Shown here piece after piece: positions 46,086-56,002 of a stretch of 64,000 nucleotides of DNA. The notes beneath the pieces were generated by a model. It saw only the letters and a list, made by a program, of their open reading frames with translations, was not told where the DNA came from and did not search any database. A program made the translations under genes and the position numbers. Source of the DNA: Alphaproteobacteria bacterium (lineage in GTDB: Bacteria; Pseudomonadota; Alphaproteobacteria; Micavibrionales; Micavibrionaceae). The stretch is taken from positions 1-64,000 of the forward strand of contig JANQFU010000030.1 of the NCBI GenBank assembly GCA_028277665.1, in the 5' to 3' direction. How positions within the stretch are numbered: the first letter of the stretch is position 1; the number at the start of each line of letters is the position of its first letter.

Positions 46086-47102
46086 ATGCCGGCAAAGATC
46101 CGTCGGAATCATAAAAACAGGAAACCGTTGCCGTTTATCCTGATTCTTGCTTGTGCGATCCTGCCTTTGGGAGTCTCTCTCAAAGCGTTCGCGCAAAGCG
46201 ATAACGGCTGGTCCACGGAAAGAATCGGCGGCGGCGACACGGAAAACCGGATCCGGCGTCTGGAAAACGAAATCGAAACCCTGTCCCAGGCCGTTTACCG
46301 CGGGCAGACGCCACCCCCCTCGAGAAACGGAACCCCGGCCTGGCAAGGCGGCGGCAACGCCTCGCCGTCCGATCCGGCCGCACAGGCCGCCGCGGAAATC
46401 CGGATGGACCAGCTCGAGCAGGACCTGCGCACCCTGACCGGCCGGGTCGAGGAAATGACCTATGAACTGAATCGCCTGAAAGCCACGATCGGACAGGCAC
46501 AGGACGGCGTCCGCGCCACACAGATGACCGCCGGATCAACAGCGGGACAAAACGTCATGTCCGCCCTGTCCGGCCAAAGCGCGATGCAGGCACAGGACAC
46601 GGAACAGGGCGTTGTGAATTACATGAACGTCTCCCCGCAGCGACCCGCATCGGATCCGGACACGCTCGGCATTTTGCGCCAGCCACAAAACACCGGCGCA
46701 CAGGCGGCCGTTCCCGGAACGCCGGCCGCCCTCTACGATCAGGCCTTTTCCGTGCTCAAACAGGCCGATTACGATCAGGCGGAAAAACTGTTTGAGGATT
46801 TTATCAGTAAATACCCGGGACACGGGCTGGCGGCAAATGCATGGTACTGGCTGGGCGAAACCTACTACGTGCGCGGAAACTACGAAAAAGCGGCCAAAGT
46901 CTTTGCCGAAGCCTATCAGAAATACCCGGACGGCGCGAAAACCCCCGATAATCTCCTGAAACTCGGGATGTCGCTGGCCGGAATGGGCAACAGGGATGAT
47001 GCCTGCATCGCCCTGATGCAACTTGAAAAAGATTTCTCCGGGTCAGGAGGACCCGTCATCAGCCGGGCGCGGCAGGAAATGAGCCGCCTCTCCTGCCAAT
47101 AA
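46086..47102 (+). CDS. cpoB: cell division coordinator CpoB (YbgF)
   Basis: A periplasmic protein linking Tol-Pal with septal peptidoglycan synthesis. A signal peptide (PFILILACAILPLGVSLKAFA) precedes a coiled coil (NRIRRLENEIETLSQAV, DQLEQDLRTLTGRVEEMTYEL), a Gln/Pro-rich linker and C-terminal TPRs (ALYDQAFSVLKQADYDQAEKLFEDFI, NAWYWLGETYYVRGNYEKAA). ATG 46086 is preceded by AAGGGG. It follows pal directly. Confidence 0.93.
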   Translation: MPAKIRRNHKNRKPLPFILILACAILPLGVSLKAFAQSDNGWSTERIGGGDTENRIRRLENEIETLSQAVYRGQTPPPSRNGTPAWQGGGNASPSDPAAQAAAEIRMDQLEQDLRTLTGRVEEMTYELNRLKATIGQAQDGVRATQMTAGSTAGQNVMSALSGQSAMQAQDTEQGVVNYMNVSPQRPASDPDTLGILRQPQNTGAQAAVPGTPAALYDQAFSVLKQADYDQAEKLFEDFISKYPGHGLAANAWYWLGETYYVRGNYEKAAKVFAEAYQKYPDGAKTPDNLLKLGMSLAGMGNRDDACIALMQLEKDFSGSGGPVISRARQEMSRLSCQ

Positions 47103-47109
47103 CACCGAG

Positions 47110-48135
47110 ATGACGGATCAGAAGCCGAACCCGACCGCCGCCCCCCTTTCCCCCGAATCCGCCAACGCGCTGTTCGACCGGTTTTTCGGCGAAACCCTTC
47201 CGAATTCCGTGGCCTGCGGCCTCTCCGGCGGACCGGACAGCATGGCGCTCTGCTGGCTTTTATCGCAATGGGGCACGGCCCGCCGGGTCTACATTCACGC
47301 GCTCACCGTCGATCACGGCCTGCGCCCGAACGCGGCGGAAGAGGCCGCATGGACCGGCGCTCAGGTCTCGGTCTGGCCGATGGTCGCACACACAACATTA
47401 AAATGGCGCGGCAAAAAACCGGAAAAAAGGATCATGGAGACGGCCCGTCAGGCCCGCTACGCCCTCATGGAACGCTATTGCCGCCGGGAAAAAATCCCGG
47501 ATCTCTTTATCGCCCACCATCTCGACGATCAGGGCGAAACCTTCCTGATGCGTCTGGCGGGCGGCAGCGGCCTGAACGGTCTGGCAGGCATGGCCCCGGT
47601 CCAGCCTTTTCCGTCCGGCGTCCGCCTGCTCCGCCCGCTCCTCGACCTTCCGAAAAAAACGCTGACCGATATCTGTGCGGCGAACGAGATCCCCTTCGTC
47701 AACGATCCGAGCAACACAAAAACGGAATATCTCCGCCCGCGCCTGAGAGACGCCAAAGACCTCCTGAGCCGGGAAGGCCTCAGCAACAAGCGCCTCTCGG
47801 TCACGGCCGCGCGTCTGCGCCGCGCCCGCGAAGCGCTCGAGGACATCAGCCGGAACGTCCTGACCCTCGTCACGCTTGAGCGCACAAAAGAAAAGATCGT
47901 CCTCGATCACGCCGCGCTCTCGGCCTACCCGGAAGAAATCCGTCTGCGGGTCCTGCAGGACGCCGCCGCCGCGCTGACCCCGAAAAAAACCTACGGCCCG
48001 CGCATGGAAAAATTAGAGGCCCTTGCCGAATCCCTGTTCGCGGACGCCCCGTTTCGCAAACGCACATTGGGCGGGGTTGTTTTTGCCAGGGATCAGCGCA
48101 ACGATCGTATTATTCTGGAGAAAGAGACAACATGA
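47110..48135 (+). CDS. tilS: tRNA(Ile)-lysidine synthase TilS
   Basis: TilS converts C34 of the minor tRNA-Ile to lysidine so that it reads AUA. N-type ATP-pyrophosphatase: P-loop SGGPDS (39-44), VDHGLRPNA, RYALMERYC and the AHHLDDQGETFLMRLAGGSGLNGLAGM signature. At 341 residues it is the short form lacking much of the C-terminal domain. It starts 7 bases after cpoB and overlaps the next small ORF by 4 bases. Confidence 0.94.
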   Translation: MTDQKPNPTAAPLSPESANALFDRFFGETLPNSVACGLSGGPDSMALCWLLSQWGTARRVYIHALTVDHGLRPNAAEEAAWTGAQVSVWPMVAHTTLKWRGKKPEKRIMETARQARYALMERYCRREKIPDLFIAHHLDDQGETFLMRLAGGSGLNGLAGMAPVQPFPSGVRLLRPLLDLPKKTLTDICAANEIPFVNDPSNTKTEYLRPRLRDAKDLLSREGLSNKRLSVTAARLRRAREALEDISRNVLTLVTLERTKEKIVLDHAALSAYPEEIRLRVLQDAAAALTPKKTYGPRMEKLEALAESLFADAPFRKRTLGGVVFARDQRNDRIILEKETT

Positions 48136-48344
48136 ATCTTCCGAACATCCGCATGACGGTCCGGGCCGAATCCGAAGAGGCGCGTCAAAAAGGCGTTCGT
48201 GTAGCAGCGAGACTGAACGCACTCCTGAATGCGCCACCCGGAGCTTTGAGTTTCGTCTGCGCCGACACAGGAGAAGTCAGACAAGCTCTTCAGGGCGTCG
48301 CCGGTCTTACAATACCGCCTCGTCCCGGTCCGTCCCCGCAATGA
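48132..48344 (+). CDS. hypothetical small protein, 70 aa
   Basis: Overlaps the tilS stop by 4 bases (ATGA), which supports coupled translation. Unrecognised sequence, soluble, with a likely helix (EARQKGVRVAARLNALL) and a Pro-rich end. It may be a genuine small gene or a chance frame. Confidence 0.45.
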   Translation: MNLPNIRMTVRAESEEARQKGVRVAARLNALLNAPPGALSFVCADTGEVRQALQGVAGLTIPPRPGPSPQ

Positions 48345-48425
48345 GTGAGATATTCACCTTGTTTTCTTTGCACGGCCGCCTATTTTCTTTATAAAGAACC
48401 TGACAAAGTTTTATAACCCTGATGC

Positions 48426-48497
48426 CGTCATTCCCGCGAAAGCGGGAATCTTCTCATAAGAAGACATAGAAAGATCCCCGCATGCGCGGGGATGACG
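48426..48497. repeat. REP-like inverted pair
   Basis: Two REP palindromes in opposite orientation in the gap before ftsH. Confidence 0.85.
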
Positions 48498-48533
48498 GGA
48501 CGGGGCTCTCACATTTAAAGGATACGCGGTAAA

Positions 48534-50459
<1,926 letters not shown>

Positions 50460-50481
50460 GAAGAACAGGAGAGTAAAGGGC

Positions 50482-51234
50482 GTGCAAAAAATCGCATTTG
50501 AAACGCATTCCGCCAACGGGCGTCTGGCCGGAGTAAAAACGCTTCCGGACGGGACGCCGAGGGGGGTTCTCCTGTGTCTTCACGGCGGACCGGGCGGCAA
50601 CCTGTCCGGAAATGCCGGCGGATTTGATCCCCTTGCGGATCTGGCCGCAAACGCAGGATTTGCAACGATCCAGTTCAGTTTTTACGGCTCCGCGCCGAGT
50701 GACGGAACACAGGCCGAGACCTCCATAAAAACGCAGATAGACGACTACACCCACATGTTGTCTTTTGCCGCACAGACATTCTCATGCCCGGTCCATGTCG
50801 TCGGAGAAAGCGCCGGAGCGACAATCGTATCGCAATGCTGGTTCCGGGACGTCAAATCCTGCCTTTTGTTATGGCCCGCCTTCGATCTCGCAGACACGGA
50901 TCTCAGAGATTATCTGACCGATGAGAAATATGCCGAAGCAAAAGGAGAAGGCTGCCTGAAAGACGGAGAGACGATTATATCCGTAGACCTTCTCGAAGAA
51001 TTACGCACGCTCGATTTTAACAGAGCCTTTGAGATCCCCCCGAACCTCGACATTTTTATTGCACATGGACAGGCAGACAAAGAAGTCCCCTATGCACAGT
51101 CTCTCCGGGCCTGCGCAAAAGTCGGTGGTCGCCTTCAGTTTTTCGGACACCCCAAAGCCGATCACGGCTTTAAAGATCCCGCACTCCGCGCAGAACTCTT
51201 CCGCCAAATCGCCGCCTGGCTGGAATGGCAGTGA
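50482..51234 (+). CDS. alpha/beta hydrolase
   Basis: A 250-residue serine hydrolase fold. HGGPGG forms the oxyanion loop, Ser in VVGESAGATI is the nucleophile, and ADHGFKD carries the catalytic His; an Asp precedes in FIAHGQADKEVPY. GTG 50482 lies 10 bases after AGGAG. No signal peptide. The substrate is unknown. It starts 22 bases after ftsH and is probably co-transcribed. Confidence 0.85.
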   Translation: MQKIAFETHSANGRLAGVKTLPDGTPRGVLLCLHGGPGGNLSGNAGGFDPLADLAANAGFATIQFSFYGSAPSDGTQAETSIKTQIDDYTHMLSFAAQTFSCPVHVVGESAGATIVSQCWFRDVKSCLLLWPAFDLADTDLRDYLTDEKYAEAKGEGCLKDGETIISVDLLEELRTLDFNRAFEIPPNLDIFIAHGQADKEVPYAQSLRACAKVGGRLQFFGHPKADHGFKDPALRAELFRQIAAWLEWQ

Positions 51235-51312
51235 TAAAGACACATGTGACGTACGACCGAACGAAAACCTGTGGCAGTCTATTGGAAGAATTGTTTTTTA
51301 CATTCCAACCAG

Positions 51313-51378
51313 TTACCCCGCACCACGCAACTCGGGTTCGAGTTTTTCAAGCCGCTTGATCTCGTCGTGCAGGTAGGG
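51313..51378 (-). pseudogene. 3' remnant of a second uvrB
   Basis: On the minus strand this reads DEIKRLEKLEPELRGAG then stop, matching the end of the intact uvrB ([17 protein letters not shown], stop) with roughly 78% base identity over about 65 bases and mostly silent or conservative changes. Upstream of this the similarity stops abruptly. Together with the 5' remnant at 60656-60795 it suggests a split or deleted former uvrB copy. Confidence 0.75.
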
Positions 51379-51395
51379 GGCTGTCTTAAGAAATA

Positions 51396-52910
51396 TTAAG
51401 GTTGATATGCGGGATCTGGCTGAGGTGTGTCTGGCGCAAGGCTATGCCAGACTTCACGCTGTTCCTCGGTTTTTAGCGTGCTTGCGACACGATCGGAAAC
51501 ACCGAGAACGTCTGCGATGTTTCTAAGATTTTGAAGAACCTGTTTTATTCTATCAACGTACCCGGGATCTGATCCTTGATTTTGGTGTTCAAGGGCATAC
51601 AGATAATCCCCGATATCCGATTCAAGGACTTCCGAAGCATGAGAGAGAAACAAACGGGGTTTATTTTCCTGAAGATAGGCGTGCAGGCCGCTTTGATAGG
51701 CGTCCAGCTCAGCAGGTGTGACGGGCGTAATTCCGATCATCTGCGCGCCTTCAATAAATCGGTGCATGATCCCTTGTTGCTCTTGTGTGAGGTCGCTATC
51801 GGGATCCGCCAGATGTTTCTGAAAGAGAGTCATAATGTGCTCGGCCTTTGGTAGACCAAATTCTGCAATCCCGGGAATAATGTAGCTTGGATCTTGTGAT
51901 TCTGGTGAATCAGGAAGTAAATCAGAATAAAGGAGATTGTAAGATAGGTTAGTTGTGGACCTTTTTATAGTCTCAGCTGCAGGTAGTGAAAATGTCCCCT
52001 CTTTCTCCATGAGTGCATATTGCCCTCTTTGATAGACGCGCCCTGAGGCCGCGGGATCGATGTTATGATCGCACGCTACGTATAAATTGGCCATGAGTTG
52101 CCGAACAGTCCAGTATCCTGTAGTAAAATCCGAAAGTTCACTCCTTCCCATCTGATCAAAAATCTCTGTCGTTCCGAACATAGCGTCATATTCCCTATAA
52201 GTGCGGTAACTGAAAATTCCCAAGTTAGGGTCTCTGAGAGCCTCCTGTAGCGGTCCTTGTGAGCAGTGTTCGAATTCTTCTGCGAGGACACCGATGAATG
52301 CGTCTTGTTCTGTTCCGGGAAAGCGAATGTCTTGATCTGTGTATGTGCTGATTCGCCATTCCATAGCACTTTTTGCTTCCTCGCCTGGTACGCTTGTGGA
52401 AATGCATGCAACGCGATATCTTGGACCTGGTGAATAATTTCTTCTATCTTTTAAATAAATTGGATCTGAGGCTCCAAGAGGGTAGCTGGTATTTGTGTAA
52501 TCAATGGCGCGTTGTGCCCCCTGAGCCAATCTCTCAAGTAGACGTTCTGGAACATTTCCGTCTTCATCTCTGGGTAAGGCGCGCCAGAAATCCGGATGGC
52601 GTGCCGCGATGCTGTGTTCGAGAATGCCGTAAGCGTTTTGTTTCTGGTCGGTCGTCCAGTTTTCAAAAGGCTGTTTCAGAAGATCGTAAAAGCCTTCAGG
52701 AACTTCGCCATAAGTCTCTTCGAGCATTTTAGTGACAGTGTCATATGTCAGACTGATCGTGGGAAGCCCTGTGATGTTGGAGACATCAAGGTTAAACATA
52801 TCAGAGATATTTTGAATCTTGCCGACAATATCTGAGCCAAACCGGAGGTCTGGATTTATTGCGGATCGGGGTTCATCGCGGTTCTCTGTATTCTGGTCAT
52901 CTGTTCCCAT
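51396..52910 (-). CDS. hypothetical protein, 504 aa, lower GC than surroundings
   Basis: Unrecognised. Mainly helical and soluble, with an acidic N-terminus and Pro-rich end. A stretch reading AFIGVLAEEFEHCSQG is followed about 30 residues later by TYREYDAMFG, which could form a metal site but is not a known motif. Base composition is clearly more A/T-rich than uvrB. It lies between the uvrB gene and the uvrB 3' remnant, so it probably came with the rearrangement. No ribosome site is obvious upstream of ATG 52910. Confidence 0.7.
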   Translation of the reverse strand: MGTDDQNTENRDEPRSAINPDLRFGSDIVGKIQNISDMFNLDVSNITGLPTISLTYDTVTKMLEETYGEVPEGFYDLLKQPFENWTTDQKQNAYGILEHSIAARHPDFWRALPRDEDGNVPERLLERLAQGAQRAIDYTNTSYPLGASDPIYLKDRRNYSPGPRYRVACISTSVPGEEAKSAMEWRISTYTDQDIRFPGTEQDAFIGVLAEEFEHCSQGPLQEALRDPNLGIFSYRTYREYDAMFGTTEIFDQMGRSELSDFTTGYWTVRQLMANLYVACDHNIDPAASGRVYQRGQYALMEKEGTFSLPAAETIKRSTTNLSYNLLYSDLLPDSPESQDPSYIIPGIAEFGLPKAEHIMTLFQKHLADPDSDLTQEQQGIMHRFIEGAQMIGITPVTPAELDAYQSGLHAYLQENKPRLFLSHASEVLESDIGDYLYALEHQNQGSDPGYVDRIKQVLQNLRNIADVLGVSDRVASTLKTEEQREVWHSLAPDTPQPDPAYQP

Positions 52911-52959
52911 ACAGCAAAATATATATGGAAAAAATTAAGATTTAGTGAAGAGTTTATGC

Positions 52960-55050
52960 TTACCCGGCCCCCCGCAACTCAAGTTCCAGCGCCTCAAGCC
53001 GTTTAATCTCGTCGCGCAGGCGGGCGGCTTCTTCGAACTCCAGATCGGAGGCCGCTGCATGCATTTGTGTCCGGAGTTTCGCAACCTGTTTCTTGACGGC
53101 TTCAGGTGAGGGGAGCCCGGCCTTATACCCCGCCTGATCCTGATCGGAAAGCGCGTAAGCCGGCCGGTCCCGCCCGACCTTCACATGATCGCCGCGCTCA
53201 TAGACGGATTGCATGATATCGCCGATCTGCTTGCGGATACTGGCCGGGGTAATCCCATGTTCGGCATTATAGGCGAGTTGTTTCTCGCGCCGCCGCGCCA
53301 TCTCGTCCATGGCCCCCTGCATGCTGCCCGTCACGCGGTCGGCATAAAGCACGGCCTTCGCATCGACATTCCGCGCCGCGCGCCCGACGGTCTGAATGAG
53401 AGAGGTCTGGGAACGCAGATAACCCTCCTTATCGGCATCCAGAATAGCCACCAGCATACATTCGGGAATATCCAGCCCCTCCCGTAAGAGATTAATCCCG
53501 ACCAGAATATCATATTCGCCGAGGCGCAATTCACGGATCAGTTCGATCCGCTCCAGCGTATCGACGTCGGAGTGCATATAGCGCACGCGCAGCCCGTTTT
53601 CACCGAGATATTCGGTCAGGGCCTCGGCCATTTTCTTGGTCAGCGTCGTGACAAGGACGCGCCCGCCGCGCGCGGTGATCTGGCGGCATTCCTCCATAAG
53701 ATCATCGACCTGATGCTCGGTCGGCCGGATTTCAACGGGCGGATCGATGAGCCCCGTCGGCCGGACGACCTGCTCGACGAAGGCGCCGCCCGTGCGCTCC
53801 ATCTCCCACGGTCCCGGCGTCGCGCTGATAAAGATCGTCTGCGGGCGCATATCGTTCCACTCCTCGAACTTGAGCGGACGGTTATCCCGGCAGGACGGCA
53901 GGCGAAACCCGAAATCCGAGAGCACGCCCTTGCGCTTCCGGTCTCCGTTATACATCGCCCGCAACTGCGGAACCATGACGTGGCTTTCGTCCAGAAACAT
54001 GATCGCGTCATCGGGGAGATATTCAATGAGCGTCGGCGGCGGCGCGCCCGGCGCGCGCCCGGTCAGATAGCGCGAGTAATTCTCGATCCCCTGACAGGTT
54101 CCGGTCGCCTCCAGCATCTCAAGATCGAACTGCGTGCGCTGCTCAAGGCGCTGCGCCTCAAGGAGCTTGTCCTGTGACTTGAGCCAGGCGAGCCGCTCCT
54201 GAAGATCGTCCTGGATCTGGATCATCGCCTGCCGGATCGTCGGCCCCGGTGTGATATAGTGCGAGTTCGCATAGATCCGTACGCCGTCGAGTTTCCCGAA
54301 TTTCTCTCCGGTCAGGGGATCGAATTCGGCGATCTCCTCAAGCTCGTCTCCGAACAGGGAGAACCGCCACGCGCGATCCTCAAAGTGCGCGGGGAAGAGC
54401 TCCACCGTATCGCCGCGCACGCGGAACGTCCCGCGCCCGAAAGCAAGATCGTTGCGCTTGTAATGAATCTCGACAAAGCGCCGGATGAGGTCATCCCGGT
54501 CGATCCGCTCGCCGCGCGTGAGGTTCACCGTCATTGCGAAGTAATCCTCTTTCGACCCGATCCCGTAAATACAGGAGACCGACGCGACAATGATAATATC
54601 CCGCCGCTCGAACAGCGCGCGCGTCGCCGCGTGCCGCATCCGGTCAATCTGGTCGTTGATGGACGCATCCTTTTCGATATAGGTATCCGTCCGGGGCACA
54701 TAGGCTTCCGGCTGGTAATAATCGTAATAGGAGACGAAATACTCGACGGCATTATCGGGGAAGAAGGTCTTCATCTCCCCGTAGAGCTGCGCGGCGAGCG
54801 TCTTGTTCGGCGCGAGGAGAAGAACCGGGCGCTGCATGTTCTGAATGACATGCGCCATTGTGAAGGTCTTCCCGGAGCCGGTCACGCCCAGAAGCACCTG
54901 ATCGGTGAGCCCGTCGCCCAGCCCTTCGGTCAGCGCGGCAATCGCCGCGGGCTGATCCCCCGCGGGCGTAAATTCCGAACAGATCCGGAAGGGCTTCGAT
55001 GTATCGGTTTCGGATAACACCGCCGCTTGAGAAGGGGCCTGCTCTGTCAT
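52960..55050 (-). CDS. uvrB: excinuclease ABC subunit B
   Basis: UvrB is the helicase-like damage-verifying subunit of nucleotide excision repair. Walker A GVTGSGKT is at 55-62; the beta-hairpin [38 protein letters not shown], helicase motifs V-VI ([22 protein letters not shown]) and the C-terminal UVR domain ([18 protein letters not shown]) are complete. I chose ATG 55050 (MTEQAPSQ); the frame is open to a TTG upstream. 696 residues. A near-copy of its first 32 codons and upstream region lies at 60656-60795. Confidence 0.97.
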   Translation of the reverse strand: MTEQAPSQAAVLSETDTSKPFRICSEFTPAGDQPAAIAALTEGLGDGLTDQVLLGVTGSGKTFTMAHVIQNMQRPVLLLAPNKTLAAQLYGEMKTFFPDNAVEYFVSYYDYYQPEAYVPRTDTYIEKDASINDQIDRMRHAATRALFERRDIIIVASVSCIYGIGSKEDYFAMTVNLTRGERIDRDDLIRRFVEIHYKRNDLAFGRGTFRVRGDTVELFPAHFEDRAWRFSLFGDELEEIAEFDPLTGEKFGKLDGVRIYANSHYITPGPTIRQAMIQIQDDLQERLAWLKSQDKLLEAQRLEQRTQFDLEMLEATGTCQGIENYSRYLTGRAPGAPPPTLIEYLPDDAIMFLDESHVMVPQLRAMYNGDRKRKGVLSDFGFRLPSCRDNRPLKFEEWNDMRPQTIFISATPGPWEMERTGGAFVEQVVRPTGLIDPPVEIRPTEHQVDDLMEECRQITARGGRVLVTTLTKKMAEALTEYLGENGLRVRYMHSDVDTLERIELIRELRLGEYDILVGINLLREGLDIPECMLVAILDADKEGYLRSQTSLIQTVGRAARNVDAKAVLYADRVTGSMQGAMDEMARRREKQLAYNAEHGITPASIRKQIGDIMQSVYERGDHVKVGRDRPAYALSDQDQAGYKAGLPSPEAVKKQVAKLRTQMHAAASDLEFEEAARLRDEIKRLEALELELRGAG

Positions 55051-55087
55051 GGAAGGACTGTAGCGGTTCAGGGGCGGGTTTTCAACA

Positions 55088-55170
55088 ACGCGCAATCCCG
55101 GAACCGCAGTTTACCGCCGTGAAAACGGGGGTGAGCCTTGAAAACCGAAAGGTTTTCATCTGGCGAAACC
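55088..55170. repeat. repeat shared with 24039-24100
   Basis: Contains CGCGCAATCCCGGAAC followed by a GTGAGCCTTG block with a GAAAACC/GGTTTTC hairpin, here with a GAAA loop against GGAA in the 24-kb copy. Both loops are GNRA, so the element may act as RNA. Confidence 0.65.
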
Positions 55171-55200
55171 TGGTCCGGAGATACGGTTTAGGGCGGGAAA

Positions 55201-55305
55201 TTAGTCTTTAATCCAAAACCTGAACAAAAGCCTGTTCCTTGTCACAAAGGCCAGCCCGGCCAGAGCCGTCATCAGGGTGGGTGAGTAGGATCGTCTTATT
55301 CTCAT
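55201..55305 (-). CDS. tiny hydrophobic ORF, 34 aa, downstream of the structured RNA (copy 1)
   Basis: ATG 55305 has a GGGAG site about 8 bases upstream. The peptide has a short hydrophobic core TLMTALAGLAFVT followed by a basic tail. The paralogous copy at 60925-61071 keeps the core (ALMTALAGLAFVT) with different ends, and the start context (ACCGATG or ACCATG-like after a G-rich site) is also kept. It lies just after the terminator of the structured RNA and before uvrB. It could be a small membrane peptide or a leader. Confidence 0.5.
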   Translation of the reverse strand: MRIRRSYSPTLMTALAGLAFVTRNRLLFRFWIKD

Positions 55306-55338
55306 CGGTTCGCTCCCGTTTCTTTTCAGTCATAAGGT

Positions 55339-55372
55339 CAAAGAAAAAGCCGCCAGAGAGATCTCTGGCGAC
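55339..55372 (-). terminator. intrinsic terminator of structured RNA copy 1
   Basis: Perfect 8-bp stem CGCCAGAG with CTCTGGCG (55351-55358 with 55363-55370), followed on the minus strand by GCTTTTTCTTT. The paralogous terminator at 61100-61134 has a compensated stem. Confidence 0.85.
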
Positions 55373-55609
55373 CGGGTGTTAAGAACCGTCACAAAAGAAA
55401 CGGCGCGATAGTCTTTAGGCCGTCTCCGAGGAGGTGGCCCTGTACATGCACCACCGCCACCCGGTCACAGTAAGACCGAGTTGCGGCATCTCCGATACCT
55501 GTCCTTGGGATTAGTCATCTTTGGAATCAGGTATCAGTGACGGCTGATACCAGCCGCTTTTGTGAGGGGTTCTTAAGCCCCGGCCCGCATGGACATCCAC
55601 GCAACGCCA
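55340..55609 (-). ncRNA. novel structured RNA, copy 1 (about 270 nt)
   Basis: Minus-strand transcript from a promoter at 55616-55644 to the terminator at 55339-55372. A 5' hairpin (GCGTGGA with TCCATGC) is followed by a long closing helix: 55568-55576 pairs with 55379-55387 and 55557-55565 with 55389-55397, extended outside by a GC helix. Inside are GGTATCAG/CTGATACC and a competing GATACCTG/CAGGTATC pairing, then a CGGTC/GACCG hairpin. The second copy at 61100-61359 keeps the helices through compensating changes (for example TTAAGAACC/GGTTCTTAA against TTCGAAACC/GGTTTCGAA). I know of no named RNA family that it matches. Confidence 0.75.
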
Positions 55610-55615
55610 TGGTTG

Positions 55616-55644
55616 AAACTACAGGAAGATGGGGGCGGATGCAA
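55616..55644 (-). promoter_or_regulatory. promoter of structured RNA copy 1
   Basis: Minus strand: TTGCAT (55639-55644), 17-base spacer, TAGTTT (55616-55621), preceded by a CTTCAAAAACGC block that is identical in copy 2. Confidence 0.65.
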
Positions 55645-55728
55645 GCGTTTTTGAAGTCGGGCACGGCAATCGCCTGAAGTTATGGATGCCAAGCTCAAAA
55701 AATTGAACTCGTTGAAAAACAAAGAATC

Positions 55729-55813
55729 CGTCATCCTCTGCGCATGCAGAGGATCCATTCGTCCGCCACCGCAGGTTTTGAAATGGATCCTCCGAACAAG
55801 TCGGAGGATGACG
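55729..55813. repeat. diverged REP-type inverted pair
   Basis: CGTCATCCTCTG...GGATCCATT (55729-55759) and its inverse (55782-55813) form a long imperfect hairpin. It lies in a segment of about 210 bases present upstream of RNA copy 1 but absent at the same place in copy 2. Confidence 0.75.
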
Positions 55814-55891
55814 AAATTTAATTATATCAACAAATTATAGCTCATACATTTTTTTCAAGCGATTACCGTGTGAAGTCGGATTATGTGTGTG

Positions 55892-55935
55892 CCCTCTCCC
55901 CCGTGGGGAGAGGGTTGGGTGAGGGGCAAATAAAA
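55892..55935. repeat. CTCCCC/GGGGAG palindrome block
   Basis: CCCTCTCCCC and GGGGAGAGGG form a hairpin, followed by TTGGGTGAGGGG. The same block, with flanking bases, recurs at 61425-61455, showing that the duplication extends this far. Confidence 0.65.
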
Positions 55936-56002
55936 ACCCGTCCTCCAGCCCACCTCTTCAACCTCTTTGGATCGTTGTCGGCCTTGATCTCCAATAAAAA
56001 CC

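Noticed and set aside
52130-52330. Zinc protease motif in the 504-residue protein
   Set aside because: EEFEHC is not HExxH and no partner ligand pattern is convincing.
55055-55085. LexA/SOS box upstream of uvrB
   Set aside because: GGTTCAGGGGCGGGTTTT resembles GTTC-N7-GTTC but has the wrong second half-site and spacing.
55379-55576. Group I intron, because of AAAGACUA in structured RNA copy 1
   Set aside because: The GACUA is GGCUG in copy 2, no P/Q/R/S core can be assembled, and the element sits between genes with its own promoter and terminator.
55379-55576. Cobalamin riboswitch, because of GCCGCAACU
   Set aside because: The other conserved cobalamin boxes are missing and the downstream gene is not B12-related.
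55490-55606. Leader peptide MALRGCPCGPGL in the structured RNA
   Set aside because: The first dozen residues are similar in both copies, but this follows from the conserved RNA helices; the rest diverges and no ribosome site precedes the ATG.
55340-55609. tmRNA, RNase P RNA or 6S RNA
   Set aside because: No TPsiC arm or tag ORF, no RNase P core motifs, and no 6S-type open central bubble; I could not match any conserved block.
55340-55609. Retron msr-msd, because of the closing inverted repeats
   Set aside because: No reverse transcriptase is encoded nearby and no branching-guanosine motif is evident.
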